Source: CAVVYJ01 sp963752495 (GTDB lineage: Bacteria > Pseudomonadota > Gammaproteobacteria > Burkholderiales > Methylophilaceae). Taken from it: a stretch of 64,000 bases of DNA. The stretch lies in NCBI GenBank assembly GCA_963752495.1, contig CAVVYJ010000001.1, forward strand, positions 62,001-126,000, read 5' to 3'. Below are positions 19,362 through 28,604 of this stretch, in pieces. Position numbers and translations under genes: made by a program. Position 1 is the first letter of the stretch. Each line of letters begins with the position of its first letter. Under the pieces are notes generated by a model, which searched no databases, had not been told where the DNA came from, and saw nothing but the letters and a program-made list of their open reading frames with translations.

Positions 19362-20288
19362 ATGGCAACTAACATGCTTGCGATTGGTATGGATATTGGC
19401 GGTACCAATTTACGCTTAGGCGTGTTCGATGGCCTGACTTTAATCAGCGAGGTGCGTCATCAAGCAGATTTCTCTAGTATTTGCAAAAATAATATGCCAA
19501 ATGTGGCTTGGCAGAAGATTTTGCATGTGCTTGCAGAGGCAATATCCATGAGCCTTTCCGAGCATGCTGGTATTAATGCGATTGGCATAGGTTTCCCTGG
19601 TTTTATTGATCCGCACACGCAAACGCTCGCTCAATCACCCAATCTACCCGGCTTAAAAAACGTGAATTTAGCTGATGATTTAAGCAAAATTGTCGGCAAA
19701 AAAGTTATCGTGGAAAACGATGCGAATGCTGCCGCTTATGGCGAGTATTGCTTAATGAATAAACCTGAAACTGGTTTAATCTATTTTGGGTTAGGAACGG
19801 GTGTAGGTGGCGGCCTTATTCTTGCCGGCAAACCATTTACTGGCAGGCACGGTTGTGCGATGGAAGTAGGACATATCATTATCGAGCCACACGGTAGGTT
19901 ATGCGGGTGTGGAAACCAGGGCTGTTTGGAAAAATATGCTTCGGCCAGCGGTGTTGCACTTAGCTATTTTGATGCGACAAAACAAAAGCTAGAAGCACAT
20001 CAAATTGCTGAGCTTGCGCGAAAAGGCGATGCAGAGGCTGAAGCTGCTTACAAAAAGGCTGGCGAGGCGCTGGCTATGGCTATGGCACATGTACTTAAAG
20101 TAGTGGATGTGCCAAATGTGGTGATTGGCGGTGGCATGAGTGGGGCTTGGGATTTAATGCAGAAAGTTTTTTATGCAAGATTGGAGGCTGATTTAATTCC
20201 GGTGTTGCGCGGTAAAATTAAGGTGAACATTTCTAACAGCGGTGATCAGGCAGGCACGTTGGGGGCGGCGCTGCTGGCATTGGGTTGA
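19362..20288 (+). CDS. glk: ROK-family glucokinase
   Basis: This 308-residue ROK kinase phosphorylates glucose released by MalQ/GH57. It has the ATP-binding GMDIGGTNLRLGVFDG at the N-terminus, the sugar-binding ENDANAAAYGE, and GLGTGVGGGLI. The ROK zinc motif is C-G-C-G-x2-G-C-L-E near residue 185. The start codon abuts the malQ stop. Its last 43 bp overlap the 3' end of queG on the other strand. ROK members can also use N-acetylated sugars; the glycogen context favours glucose. Confidence 0.88.
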   Translation: MATNMLAIGMDIGGTNLRLGVFDGLTLISEVRHQADFSSICKNNMPNVAWQKILHVLAEAISMSLSEHAGINAIGIGFPGFIDPHTQTLAQSPNLPGLKNVNLADDLSKIVGKKVIVENDANAAAYGEYCLMNKPETGLIYFGLGTGVGGGLILAGKPFTGRHGCAMEVGHIIIEPHGRLCGCGNQGCLEKYASASGVALSYFDATKQKLEAHQIAELARKGDAEAEAAYKKAGEALAMAMAHVLKVVDVPNVVIGGGMSGAWDLMQKVFYARLEADLIPVLRGKIKVNISNSGDQAGTLGAALLALG

Positions 20289-21352
20289 TGCTGTTGCAGC
20301 GCCCATGCTACATGCTCTTTAAGTAATTCGCTAGCATCGTTTTTACGCGCTTTTAGCGCGTTAATAACTACGGGAGAGCTAGGCGCATTGCCCAAGCCGA
20401 CCGCAATGTTACGTAGCCATTGTTCATAGCCAATTCTGTAAATGGCACTGCCTGCCATTTTTTGTTTAAACTCCGCTTCACTCCAGCTAAAACATTCTAC
20501 CAAATTGATGTCATCCAAGCCGTTACGCACATTGAAATCCGGCGTTTGCGTGATTTCTGCAAACTTGTTCCACGGGCACACCAGTTGGCAATCATCGCAG
20601 CCATAGACGCGGTTGCCAATGATCTGGCGAAATTCAACGGGAATCGCTGTTTTAAGCTCTATGGTGAGGTAAGAAATGCAACGCCTTGCATCCACTTCAT
20701 AAGGAGCGACAATAGCTTTTGTCGGGCAAATATCAATACATGCAGAGCAGCTACCGCAATGGTTGCTGGCCTTTGCGTCTATGGGTAGGGGCAGGTTGGT
20801 ATAAATCTCGCCTAAAAAGAACCATGAGCCATGGTCTTTGTTAATGAGCAAGGTATGTTTGCCGCGCCAACCCAAACTGGCTTTCTCTGCAAGCGCCACC
20901 TCCAGCACTGGCGCGCTATCTGTGAATACGCGATATTCAAAATCGGGTGAGATTTCTACGATTTTATCGCACAACTTTTGTAGCTTTTGTCGCATCACTT
21001 TGTGGTAATCGCGGCCTAGTGCGTAGCGCGAAATAAACGCTTGTTCGCCATCTTCCATTACTTGCCAGCTATCTTTTGCTTTTGGTGGCAAATAATCTAA
21101 GCGTACTGAAATCACACGCACGGTATTTGGCACTAATTCGGCAGGGCGGGTGCGCTTGGTGCCGTGTTTTGCCATATAATCCATATCACCATGAAAGCCT
21201 TTTTTAATCCATGCCTGATGTTCCAGCTCCGCCGCAGTCAAGTTGGTATCGCTAATGCCGATTTCCGAAAAACCAAGCGAGCGCCCAAGTTTTTTGATGT
21301 CGGCGGTAAGTTGAGTGTAATCGTTAGACAAATGTTCGTTGCTGGTGCGCAT
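20246..21352 (-). CDS. queG: Epoxyqueuosine reductase
   Basis: QueG performs the last step of queuosine tRNA modification, reducing epoxyqueuosine with cobalamin and two [4Fe-4S] clusters. Both ferredoxin-like motifs are visible: CGSCSACIDICPTKAI and CDDCQLVCPWNKFA. The upstream RDYHKVMR stretch and FTDSAPVLE are family hallmarks. I choose the ATG at 21352 (MRTSNEHLSNDYTQL), because upstream codons run antisense through tsaE. This start overlaps the tsaE start by two bases, so the two genes are back-to-back with promoters necessarily inside coding DNA. Confidence 0.92.
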   Translation of the reverse strand: MRTSNEHLSNDYTQLTADIKKLGRSLGFSEIGISDTNLTAAELEHQAWIKKGFHGDMDYMAKHGTKRTRPAELVPNTVRVISVRLDYLPPKAKDSWQVMEDGEQAFISRYALGRDYHKVMRQKLQKLCDKIVEISPDFEYRVFTDSAPVLEVALAEKASLGWRGKHTLLINKDHGSWFFLGEIYTNLPLPIDAKASNHCGSCSACIDICPTKAIVAPYEVDARRCISYLTIELKTAIPVEFRQIIGNRVYGCDDCQLVCPWNKFAEITQTPDFNVRNGLDDINLVECFSWSEAEFKQKMAGSAIYRIGYEQWLRNIAVGLGNAPSSPVVINALKARKNDASELLKEHVAWALQQHQPNASSAAPNVPA

Positions 21353-21791
21353 GGGGAGTAATTTTACACGTGAATTGCCAGATGAGGCTGCGACAATAGA
21401 AGCGGGGCGGCAATTTGCCAAGCAACTAAAGCTTGGTTTAACGATTTACCTGCATGGTGATTTGGGCGCAGGAAAAACCACCTTTGTGCGCGGTGTTTTG
21501 CAAGGTTTAGGCTACAAAGGTAAGGTAAAAAGTCCGACCTACACACTAGTTGAACCTTATGAAGTAGAATCTAATGCTAAGTCGAGATATAATTTATATC
21601 ATTTTGATTTATATCGATTTAATGATGTTGAAGAATGGGAAGCAGCAGGTTTTAGAGAATACTTTAACGAGAACACAATCTGCTTTGTTGAGTGGCCGGA
21701 AAAAGCAGGAGATTTATTACCTGAGCCTGATTTTGATATTAAAATTGCGCATCTCACATCTGGGCGAAAAGTTGAAATTACGGCACATTAA
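21351..21791 (+). CDS. tsaE: tRNA threonylcarbamoyladenosine biosynthesis ATPase TsaE
   Basis: TsaE is the ATPase of the t6A37-forming TsaB-TsaD-TsaE complex. The 146-residue product has the P-loop GDLGAGKTTFVRGVLQG, the KSPTYTLVEPYE strand, and YHFDLYRF with the W-E-A-A-G-x-x-E-Y motif. I favour the ATG at 21351 over the TTG at 21339; both give plausible proteins. It precedes amiC by 14 bp, the usual tsaE-amiC pairing. Confidence 0.92.
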   Translation: MGSNFTRELPDEAATIEAGRQFAKQLKLGLTIYLHGDLGAGKTTFVRGVLQGLGYKGKVKSPTYTLVEPYEVESNAKSRYNLYHFDLYRFNDVEEWEAAGFREYFNENTICFVEWPEKAGDLLPEPDFDIKIAHLTSGRKVEITAH

Positions 21792-21805
21792 TAACTTGGG
21801 AAGAC

Positions 21806-23134
21806 ATGCTTAGATTATTGCTAACAAGACTGGTTTTTATTTGCGTCATGCTCGGTTTCAGCGCTTCTGCATTGGCAATCAACACCATCACTGCTGCCCG
21901 CGTTTGGCCCGCGCAAGATTACACAAGGCTTGCGTTTGAAGCCAATGCCCCACTTAAATATCAGCTGCTTGTACTCAAAAACCCAGACCGATTAGTTCTG
22001 GATATTGAAGATGTAGAGCTAAACAGTGCTTTAAAGGCGCTTACTGACAAGATTTTATCGAGCGACCCTTACATCAAACAAGTGCGTGCGGCTAAATATA
22101 AAGCCAATGTGGTGCGAGTTGTGGTCGATTTGAAAGGTGAAGTGAAATCTAACCTTTTTGCGCTGCCCCCCGCCGGTGATTATAAGAACCGCCTAGTACT
22201 GGATATTTATCCGTTGCAGGATCCGCTGATGGCGATGCTGGATAAAAAAGAAAATGGTGATAAAGAAGTTAATCAACCAGAACCGGTAATCGAGCCGCTG
22301 CCACCTGATTCGAATATTCCAGACGAGCAACCTGTGACAATTCCGCCAGAAAGTGGTGCTGGAGCGACTGACAAGCCGGCAGATAAGCCACTTGCAGACA
22401 AACCGGAAAAAGACGGCGAGCGCATGATTACGATTGCGATTGATCCCGGCCATGGAGGCGAAGATCCTGGTGCGCGTGGTGCGAATGGTAGTCGCGAAAA
22501 AGACATTACCTTGGCTATTTCCAAAAAATTGAAAGCGCAGATCGATGCAGAGCCCAATATGCGCGCAATTCTTACACGAGATGGCGATTATTTTATTCCG
22601 CTGCATGGGCGTGTTGTAAAAGCGCGAAAACTTAAGGCAGATTTGTTTGTGTCGATTCACGCAGACGCTTTTACCAATCAGGCTGCACGTGGTTCATCAG
22701 TGTTTGCGCTCTCGGAGCGCGGTGCCACAAGTGCCAGCGCACGTTATTTGGCGAAAAAAGAAAATGAATCTGATTTAATAGGCGGCGTAAGTTTGGATAA
22801 TAAAGACCCAGTTCTGGCTAGGACGCTACTCGATTTATCGCAAACAGCAACAATTAACGATAGCCTTAAGTTAGGTAAAGCTGTATTAGGGCATGTTGGA
22901 GAAATTAACACCTTGCACAAAAAGCATGTAGAACAGGCGGGTTTTGCAGTGCTCAAATCACCCGATATTCCATCAATATTGGTAGAAACCGCATTCATTA
23001 GTAACCCGGAAGAAGAGCGCAAACTCAACAGCGATGAACATCAGGAGAAGTTGGCCGCTTCAATCTTGGCGGGCATTAAAAAATACTTTGCAAGTAATCC
23101 TGCGCTCGCCAAAACCAAAATAGCTGATAAGTAG
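21806..23134 (+). CDS. amiC: N-acetylmuramoyl-L-alanine amidase with AMIN domain (AmiC type)
   Basis: This 442-residue periplasmic septum-splitting amidase has a signal peptide (about 1-27, ending SALA). An AMIN domain follows (about 30-130, LVLDIEDVEL...VRVVVDLKG) that directs it to peptidoglycan or the divisome. After a Pro/Glu/Asp-rich linker (about 145-205) comes an Amidase_3 zinc domain. Zinc-site motifs are AIDPGHGGEDPGARG, the Glu in SREKDITLAI and FVSIHADAF; the catalytic Glu is in SILVETAFISNPEE. A GGGAAG site precedes the ATG. Confidence 0.93.
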   Translation: MLRLLLTRLVFICVMLGFSASALAINTITAARVWPAQDYTRLAFEANAPLKYQLLVLKNPDRLVLDIEDVELNSALKALTDKILSSDPYIKQVRAAKYKANVVRVVVDLKGEVKSNLFALPPAGDYKNRLVLDIYPLQDPLMAMLDKKENGDKEVNQPEPVIEPLPPDSNIPDEQPVTIPPESGAGATDKPADKPLADKPEKDGERMITIAIDPGHGGEDPGARGANGSREKDITLAISKKLKAQIDAEPNMRAILTRDGDYFIPLHGRVVKARKLKADLFVSIHADAFTNQAARGSSVFALSERGATSASARYLAKKENESDLIGGVSLDNKDPVLARTLLDLSQTATINDSLKLGKAVLGHVGEINTLHKKHVEQAGFAVLKSPDIPSILVETAFISNPEEERKLNSDEHQEKLAASILAGIKKYFASNPALAKTKIADK

Positions 23135-23154
23135 CTGTATAATAATCCAGCAAC

Positions 23155-24363
23155 ATGTTAATACCCAATCCCCAACACATGCAGGATGAGATTGATTTTG
23201 AGATAGTGAACACTTATCTCCAACAATCACGCATGGCGGTTTATAGTGCTTTTCTGCTGGTATTGTTTTTAGCGGTCAGTTTTTATCATATCGCACCCAC
23301 CAAAAACATTTTGATTTGGGTTTGGTTGGTTTTTTCTGTGGATGCTTATATTGTCTATACTTCGATTCAGTTCAGTAAAGAGCTACCAAAGTACCAGATT
23401 AGTTTTTTTAGAAACCGGCAGTATTTTTTGCATATTCTTGCCGGTTTTGCATGGGGGTCTGCCTTCTTCTTTTTGCTGGATGCAAAACATCCGCAGCCAG
23501 AAGATTACCGTGTAGCTGCAGTTCTTGGCATTATAATCGCGTTTTCAGCATCTTCCATGTCAGCCTCTGTACGCGGTCTTGTGGGTTTTGTCTGCTCAAT
23601 TAGTTTTTTAACCGCACTACATTTCTTGTCTAACTTCGAGTACTTTCGCTGGTGGTTTTTTGGTTTGATTGGCCTTGTATCTTCTTGCTTATTTTTTGGC
23701 TGGATGACCAATAAATACATTTTGGGTCAAATCGAACACAGGCTATTAAACGCAACGTACATTGAGGAGTTGCGCGCTCTAAACGACAAAGTAGAAAGAA
23801 CAAACCAAGACTTTATTAAAAGAAATGTCGAGCTGCAGGATATGCAAAAGCAACTGCAGATATTGGCGACTTTTGACGAACTCACAGGCTTGCACAATCG
23901 GCGTTATATTTTAGAGCGTATGGAAGAAAAGCTGCCCGAAATCAGAAGGCACCAGCTTGATTGCTGTTTGGTAGTGATGGACGTTGACCATTTTAAAAAT
24001 GTCAACGATGTATATGGGCACAGCGCGGGGGATGAAGTGTTAAGAACCCTTGCACAAATTTTAACCAGAGAGTTGAGGCAAGGCGATATTTTTGCCCGAT
24101 ACGGCGGTGAAGAGTTCTTGATAATGTTGCCGATGACAGAACTGGCCTCTGCTGAAGCACTGGTGGAACGTTTGCGGCAAGCAATACAGCAGCAAACCTT
24201 TATGTTTGAAGGTGAAGTTGTTTCGGTTACCGCTTCATTTGGCTTAACGCAGCATGCGGTGCATGATACGGTAGACAAGGTGATTGACCGCGCCGATAAA
24301 GCGTTATATCAGGCTAAGCTTTCTGGCCGTAACCGCACGGTGATTATCCCCAGACCATTATAG
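23155..24363 (+). CDS. Membrane diguanylate cyclase (GGDEF domain)
   Basis: This 402-residue protein has about six hydrophobic segments in residues 30-190 and a short coiled coil (about 205-240). A C-terminal GGDEF domain has active-site motif GGEEF near residue 322 and the substrate-helix pattern FDELTGLHNRRY. It probably synthesises c-di-GMP in response to a membrane signal; the sensor part is not a named domain I recognise. It sits 20 bp after amiC and ahead of mutL. Confidence 0.9.
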   Translation: MLIPNPQHMQDEIDFEIVNTYLQQSRMAVYSAFLLVLFLAVSFYHIAPTKNILIWVWLVFSVDAYIVYTSIQFSKELPKYQISFFRNRQYFLHILAGFAWGSAFFFLLDAKHPQPEDYRVAAVLGIIIAFSASSMSASVRGLVGFVCSISFLTALHFLSNFEYFRWWFFGLIGLVSSCLFFGWMTNKYILGQIEHRLLNATYIEELRALNDKVERTNQDFIKRNVELQDMQKQLQILATFDELTGLHNRRYILERMEEKLPEIRRHQLDCCLVVMDVDHFKNVNDVYGHSAGDEVLRTLAQILTRELRQGDIFARYGGEEFLIMLPMTELASAEALVERLRQAIQQQTFMFEGEVVSVTASFGLTQHAVHDTVDKVIDRADKALYQAKLSGRNRTVIIPRPL

Positions 24364-24435
24364 TTTTTATTTTTTCTTACAGCATTACTTGTAAAATGCT
24401 CAGGTAAAATAGCGTTTTACTTGCTCTTTTATCGC

Positions 24436-26281
24436 ATGCCACACATTCACTTACTTCCGGATCAACTCATCAGCCAAATCGCCGCGGGCGAGGTGGTAGA
24501 GCGCCCGGCTTCTGCATTAAAAGAGCTGCTGGAAAATAGCCTGGATGCGGGTTCTACAGATATTCAAGTCTCGCTCATGCAAGGCGGCGTAAAGCAATTA
24601 AAAGTGACTGATAACGGCATAGGTATTGCCGAAGACGATTTAAAAATGGCGCTTACGCGCCACGCCACTAGCAAAATCGCCACATTAGAAGATTTAGAAG
24701 CGGTTGCAAGTTTAGGCTTTCGGGGCGAGGCATTGGCGAGTATTGCCTCGGTTTCGCGCACGCAAATTTCCAGTCGAGAAACAAGCACAAAACATGCTTG
24801 GCGTATTGCCTCAGAAGGCAGTGAAATTGCACCGCTTGAGCCTGCAGCTTTAGATGTAGGTACGATTATTGAAGTGAATGACTTATATTTTAATACGCCT
24901 GCGCGCCGCAAATTTTTAAAAACTGAAGCCACAGAATTTGGACATTGTGAAGAAGCCTTTAGTCGCGTGGCACTTTCTAGACCAGATGTAAGCTTTATGC
25001 TGCAACACAATGGTCGTGCGCTTAGCCGCTATATGGTGGCGGCACCAATTAAACGTTTTGGCGATGTGTTAGGTGCTGAATTCACGGCTGAAAGTATTGC
25101 GGTAGATGAAGAGGCGGCGGGTTTGCGCTTGTGGGGTATGGCGGCCAAGCCGACCTTTAACCGCAATAGTCGCGATACGCAATATGTGTATGTGAATGGG
25201 CGTTTTGTGCGCGATAAACTGATTAGCCACGCTATTCGCCAAGCGTATCAAGATGTGTTGCATCACGATAGACACCCTGCATTTGTGTTGTTTTTGGAGT
25301 TAGATCCAAGTTTGGTGGATGTAAACGTGCACCCCGCCAAAACCGAGGTGCGCTTTAGAGATGGCCAAGCGATACATCGCTTTATTTTCCATGCTTTGAA
25401 CAAAAACCTTGCCACGCCAACAGGCGCATCTAACGCCGTCACGGCAAGTCAGGCCGCGCATAATCCTTTTGGCACCAATAGCTACCCGCAATATCAATCG
25501 CAAATTAACTTAAGCGCCAATTCAAATAGTTTTTACGAGACTATGTTTGGTTTTGGAAACAATTCACCGCAAAACAGCTCGCAAAGCATTGCCCAAAATA
25601 TTGCTATGCAAGCCAATAGGGACGCGGGGGTAGCCTTAGAGGTATTTGAGCAATCTCCTGCAGAAGAAGATCAATATCGGCAGGAGTTTCCCTTAGGGTT
25701 TGCAGTCGCACAGATACACGGCGTATATATCCTCGCACAGAATGCGCAAGGCTTGGTGGTGGTCGATATGCATGCCGCGCACGAGCGCATTATGTACGAG
25801 CAACTTAAAAACGCACTAGAGGCAAAAACTGTTTCGATGCAGCCATTGTTGCTGCCCGTGAGCTTTAATGCAGATAGACTGGAAGTGGCAACGGTGAATG
25901 AGGAGCTGGCAAGCGGAGCGGATAACTTAAGGCAATTGGGCTTTGATATTGCCGTGCTTTCACCAACCACATTAGCTGTTCGCGCAGTGCCTACCATGTT
26001 GCAAAATGCGGATGCCGTTCAACTGGCACGCGACGTGCTGAAAGATTTACGCGAATACGGCGCAAGTAGGGCGCTCACAGAGCGCCGTAATGAGTTGCTT
26101 AGGCACCATGGCTTGCCACGCTGCCGTTCGTGCTAATCGCAGCCTCACAATCCCCGAAATGAATGCTTTACTACGCGATATGGAAGCGACAGAACGTAGC
26201 GGACAATGCAACCACGGTCGCCCGACATGGTTTCAGGTAGCAATGTCTGACTTCGATAAGATGTTTATGCGAGGAAAGTAA
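24436..26281 (+). CDS. mutL: DNA mismatch repair protein MutL, broken near the C-terminus
   Basis: MutL couples MutS mismatch recognition to downstream repair. The GHKL ATPase half is complete: LISQIAAGEVVERP, the ENSLDAG Asn site, VTDNGIGI and SLGFRGEALASI. A low-complexity linker (Gln/Asn/Ser-rich, about 345-415) leads to the dimerisation domain (VVVDMHAAHERIMYE). The frame stops at 26136, but the family C-terminus (ACHAAVRAN...MNALLRDME...GRPTW) continues in the next frame to 26281. One extra base near 26099-26103 (CTTAGGC) explains it. The start is the ATG at 24436, five codons into the open frame. The stop overlaps the next gene's ATG (TAATG). Confidence 0.93.
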
Positions 26282-27072
26282 TGAATTTAAAAGTTTTCTT
26301 AAGAGAGTTTTGGATGTTTGGCTGTAAGCAGGCTTATGCATCCTTGTTTGGCGGATATTTGCTTGCATTAATTTTCGTCACCAATTATTGGTATCCATTT
26401 TCAATCGCACGCTATGATTTTTTATTTTTCGCAGCTGTAGTTTTTCAAATATTTTTACTGACTACTAAGTTGGAGTCGCCAAGAGAGGCTTTAGTGATAT
26501 TGATTTTCCATCTTGTTGCTACAGGAATGGAATTATTCAAGACTTCTGATGCCATCGGCTCATGGAGTTATCCAGAAAAATTTACTTTAGGATTTGGAAA
26601 TTTTCCGTTATTTGCAGGCTTTATGTACAGCGCCGTCGGTAGTTATATCGCTAGAGTGTGGCGTATTTTTGATTTTAAATATTCAAATTATCCACCTAAA
26701 CTTTGGACATTTTTGCTTGTAACTTTAATTTACATTAACTTTTTTACACATCACTATTTCATGGATTTGCGTTGGGGCCTATTTTTAGCAAGTTTTATAC
26801 TGTTTTGGCGTACAAATATTTATTACAAGATTGATGCTGTACACAGAAGTATGCCTTTGCTATTTGGTTGGTTATTAGTAGCTTTATTTATTTGGTTTGG
26901 TGAGAATTTAGGTACTTATAGTAAGGCTTGGATTTACCCAAATCAAACTAATGGTTGGCATTTGGTTTCTATTGGTAAGTTATCTTCTTGGTATTTATTG
27001 ATGATGCTCAGTTTTGTGTTGGTATCTTTGGTACATAAACCAGCATGTTATAACTCAAGACCATGCGCCTGA
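26281..27072 (+). CDS. DUF817 family membrane protein
   Basis: This 263-residue protein has about eight hydrophobic segments and many aromatic residues. It matches the DUF817 pattern as I remember it (EFWMFGCKQAYASLFGG start, GNFPLFAGFMYSAVGSYI, HHYFMDLRWGL). No biochemical function is established. Its ATG overlaps the mutL stop and its end overlaps miaA by 10 bp, so it is translated within the mutL-miaA message. Base composition is slightly more A/T-rich than its neighbours. Confidence 0.75.
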   Translation: MNLKVFLREFWMFGCKQAYASLFGGYLLALIFVTNYWYPFSIARYDFLFFAAVVFQIFLLTTKLESPREALVILIFHLVATGMELFKTSDAIGSWSYPEKFTLGFGNFPLFAGFMYSAVGSYIARVWRIFDFKYSNYPPKLWTFLLVTLIYINFFTHHYFMDLRWGLFLASFILFWRTNIYYKIDAVHRSMPLLFGWLLVALFIWFGENLGTYSKAWIYPNQTNGWHLVSIGKLSSWYLLMMLSFVLVSLVHKPACYNSRPCA

Positions 27073-28003
27073 AACCTGCATTATTCATTATGGGCCCCAC
27101 CGCGAGCGGCAAGACTGGCGCGGCGGTTCATTTACAATCAAAGCTGCCCGTTGAAATCATCAGTGTCGATTCGGCGCTCGTTTTTAAAGACATGAACATC
27201 GGCACCGCCAAGCCAGATGCGGCAACACTGGCAGGCTGCACCGCATCATTTAATCGATATGATTCCGCCTACAGAAGCGTATTCTGCGGCGAATTTTCGC
27301 AGCGATGCACTTGCGACTGATGGCAGAGATCACTGCGCGCGGCAAAATTCCTTTATTGGTGGGCGGCACGATGTTGTATTTTAAGGCGCTTGAGGGCGGT
27401 TTAAGTGGTTTGCCAGAGGCGCAACCTGAAGTGCGCGCCAAACTAGACGCAGAGGCCGCGCAAATAGGCTGGCCAGCCATGCACAAGAAGCTTGCGAGCA
27501 TCGACCCAGCAACCGCCGCGCGTTTACAACCGAACGATATGCAGCGCATTCAGCGTGCGTTGGAGGTTTATGAAATCACTGGCGAAACCATGAGCGCGCT
27601 TTTTGCCAAACAAACTTCTGACGTTTTGCCTTACGATGTGCTGAAAATCGCACTGGTGCCAAGCGACCGCAAAGTGCTACACGACCGCATAGCCACACGT
27701 TTTGACGACATGTTGAAGCAGGGTTTGGTGGATGAAGTAAAAGGGTTGATTGCGAAATATCCGCAACTTAACGCTGAATCAACCTCCATGCGCTGTGTGG
27801 GCTATAGGCAAGTGTTAGAGCATTTGCGGGGCGATTATGATTTGGCTGAATTACGCGACCGAGGTATTTTTGCCACACGGCAATTGGCTAAAAGGCAGCT
27901 TACATGGCTGCGCGGTATGGACGACACGATTGAACTTGATTGCTTGCATTCCAACCTAAATGCATTAGTATTAGCTGAAATTACGCGGTTTATTGAAAGG
28001 TAA
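27063..28003 (+). CDS. miaA: tRNA dimethylallyltransferase, broken by two frameshifts
   Basis: MiaA adds the isopentenyl group to A37 of tRNAs reading U-starting codons. The N-terminus has the P-loop GPTASGKTGAAVHL and the DSALVFKDMNIGTAKP motif. The third frame (from about 27312) has LLVGGTMLYFKAL, DMQRIQRALEVYE, RCVGYRQ and TRQLAKRQLTWLRG. Between them the expected PHHLIDMIPPTEAYSAANFR lies in the remaining frame at 27250-27310. One extra base near 27235-27240 and one near 27310-27314 (CTTGCG) account for both shifts. Repaired, the protein is about 312 residues, normal for MiaA. Confidence 0.9.
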
Positions 28004-28007
28004 CGCG

Positions 28008-28595
28008 ATGAAAAACTGGATTAAAGAGAACTTGGTGTTGGCGGTGGGCTTGACGCTGCCGTTACTGTTAATTGTGCTGTTTTTTGTTGCCTCAGTGTTG
28101 CCAAAATCTATGGGCACACCGCCGCAACATGAAATGTTATTTAGCACAATGAAATATGAATACCAAAAATCACCTGATTACCTACTTGATTTTAAAGTAA
28201 AAGACGGGAAAGTGATGGTTTCTGCCAAAAAACTGGATGAGAAAAACAATAGCGGTAGCTCAACCAAATTGATGGCATATGATGGCAAAACCGAGACCGT
28301 ACGCGAGATTATAATTGACAACGCAAAAGCCGGTGCGGCAGCAGTGAATGGTGAAATTATTTTGGACGAAACCAAAAGTTTGACGATTGATACTAACGTA
28401 ACCTCACCCGATGGTTATGTGCTGGAAGGCCCGAATTATGGTAGCAGTGGTCTGGTAGGCGGCTTATTTGGCGGCGGTTATCGCAATAGTGGATTTCGGC
28501 TGAAAAAAGGCGCGGTGGGTTATAAAATGCCCAATATGCAGCCAGATTATTACTATAGCAATGTGCAATTTCTTGGCTGGGTTGTGAGTAAATAG
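28008..28595 (+). CDS. Unknown membrane-anchored protein
   Basis: This 195-residue protein starts MKNWIKENLVLAVGLTLPLL and has a single N-terminal membrane segment (about 9-31), with the rest predicted periplasmic. The soluble part is lysine- and glycine-rich, with a GLVGGLFGGGYRN stretch near residue 150. I recognise no family. It lies 4 bp after miaA and 9 bp before the DUF2157-like gene. The pairing suggests the two act together; homologues of such pairs are usually annotated hypothetical. Confidence 0.55.
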   Translation: MKNWIKENLVLAVGLTLPLLLIVLFFVASVLPKSMGTPPQHEMLFSTMKYEYQKSPDYLLDFKVKDGKVMVSAKKLDEKNNSGSSTKLMAYDGKTETVREIIIDNAKAGAAAVNGEIILDETKSLTIDTNVTSPDGYVLEGPNYGSSGLVGGLFGGGYRNSGFRLKKGAVGYKMPNMQPDYYYSNVQFLGWVVSK

Positions 28596-28604
28596 GAGCG
28601 CGCC

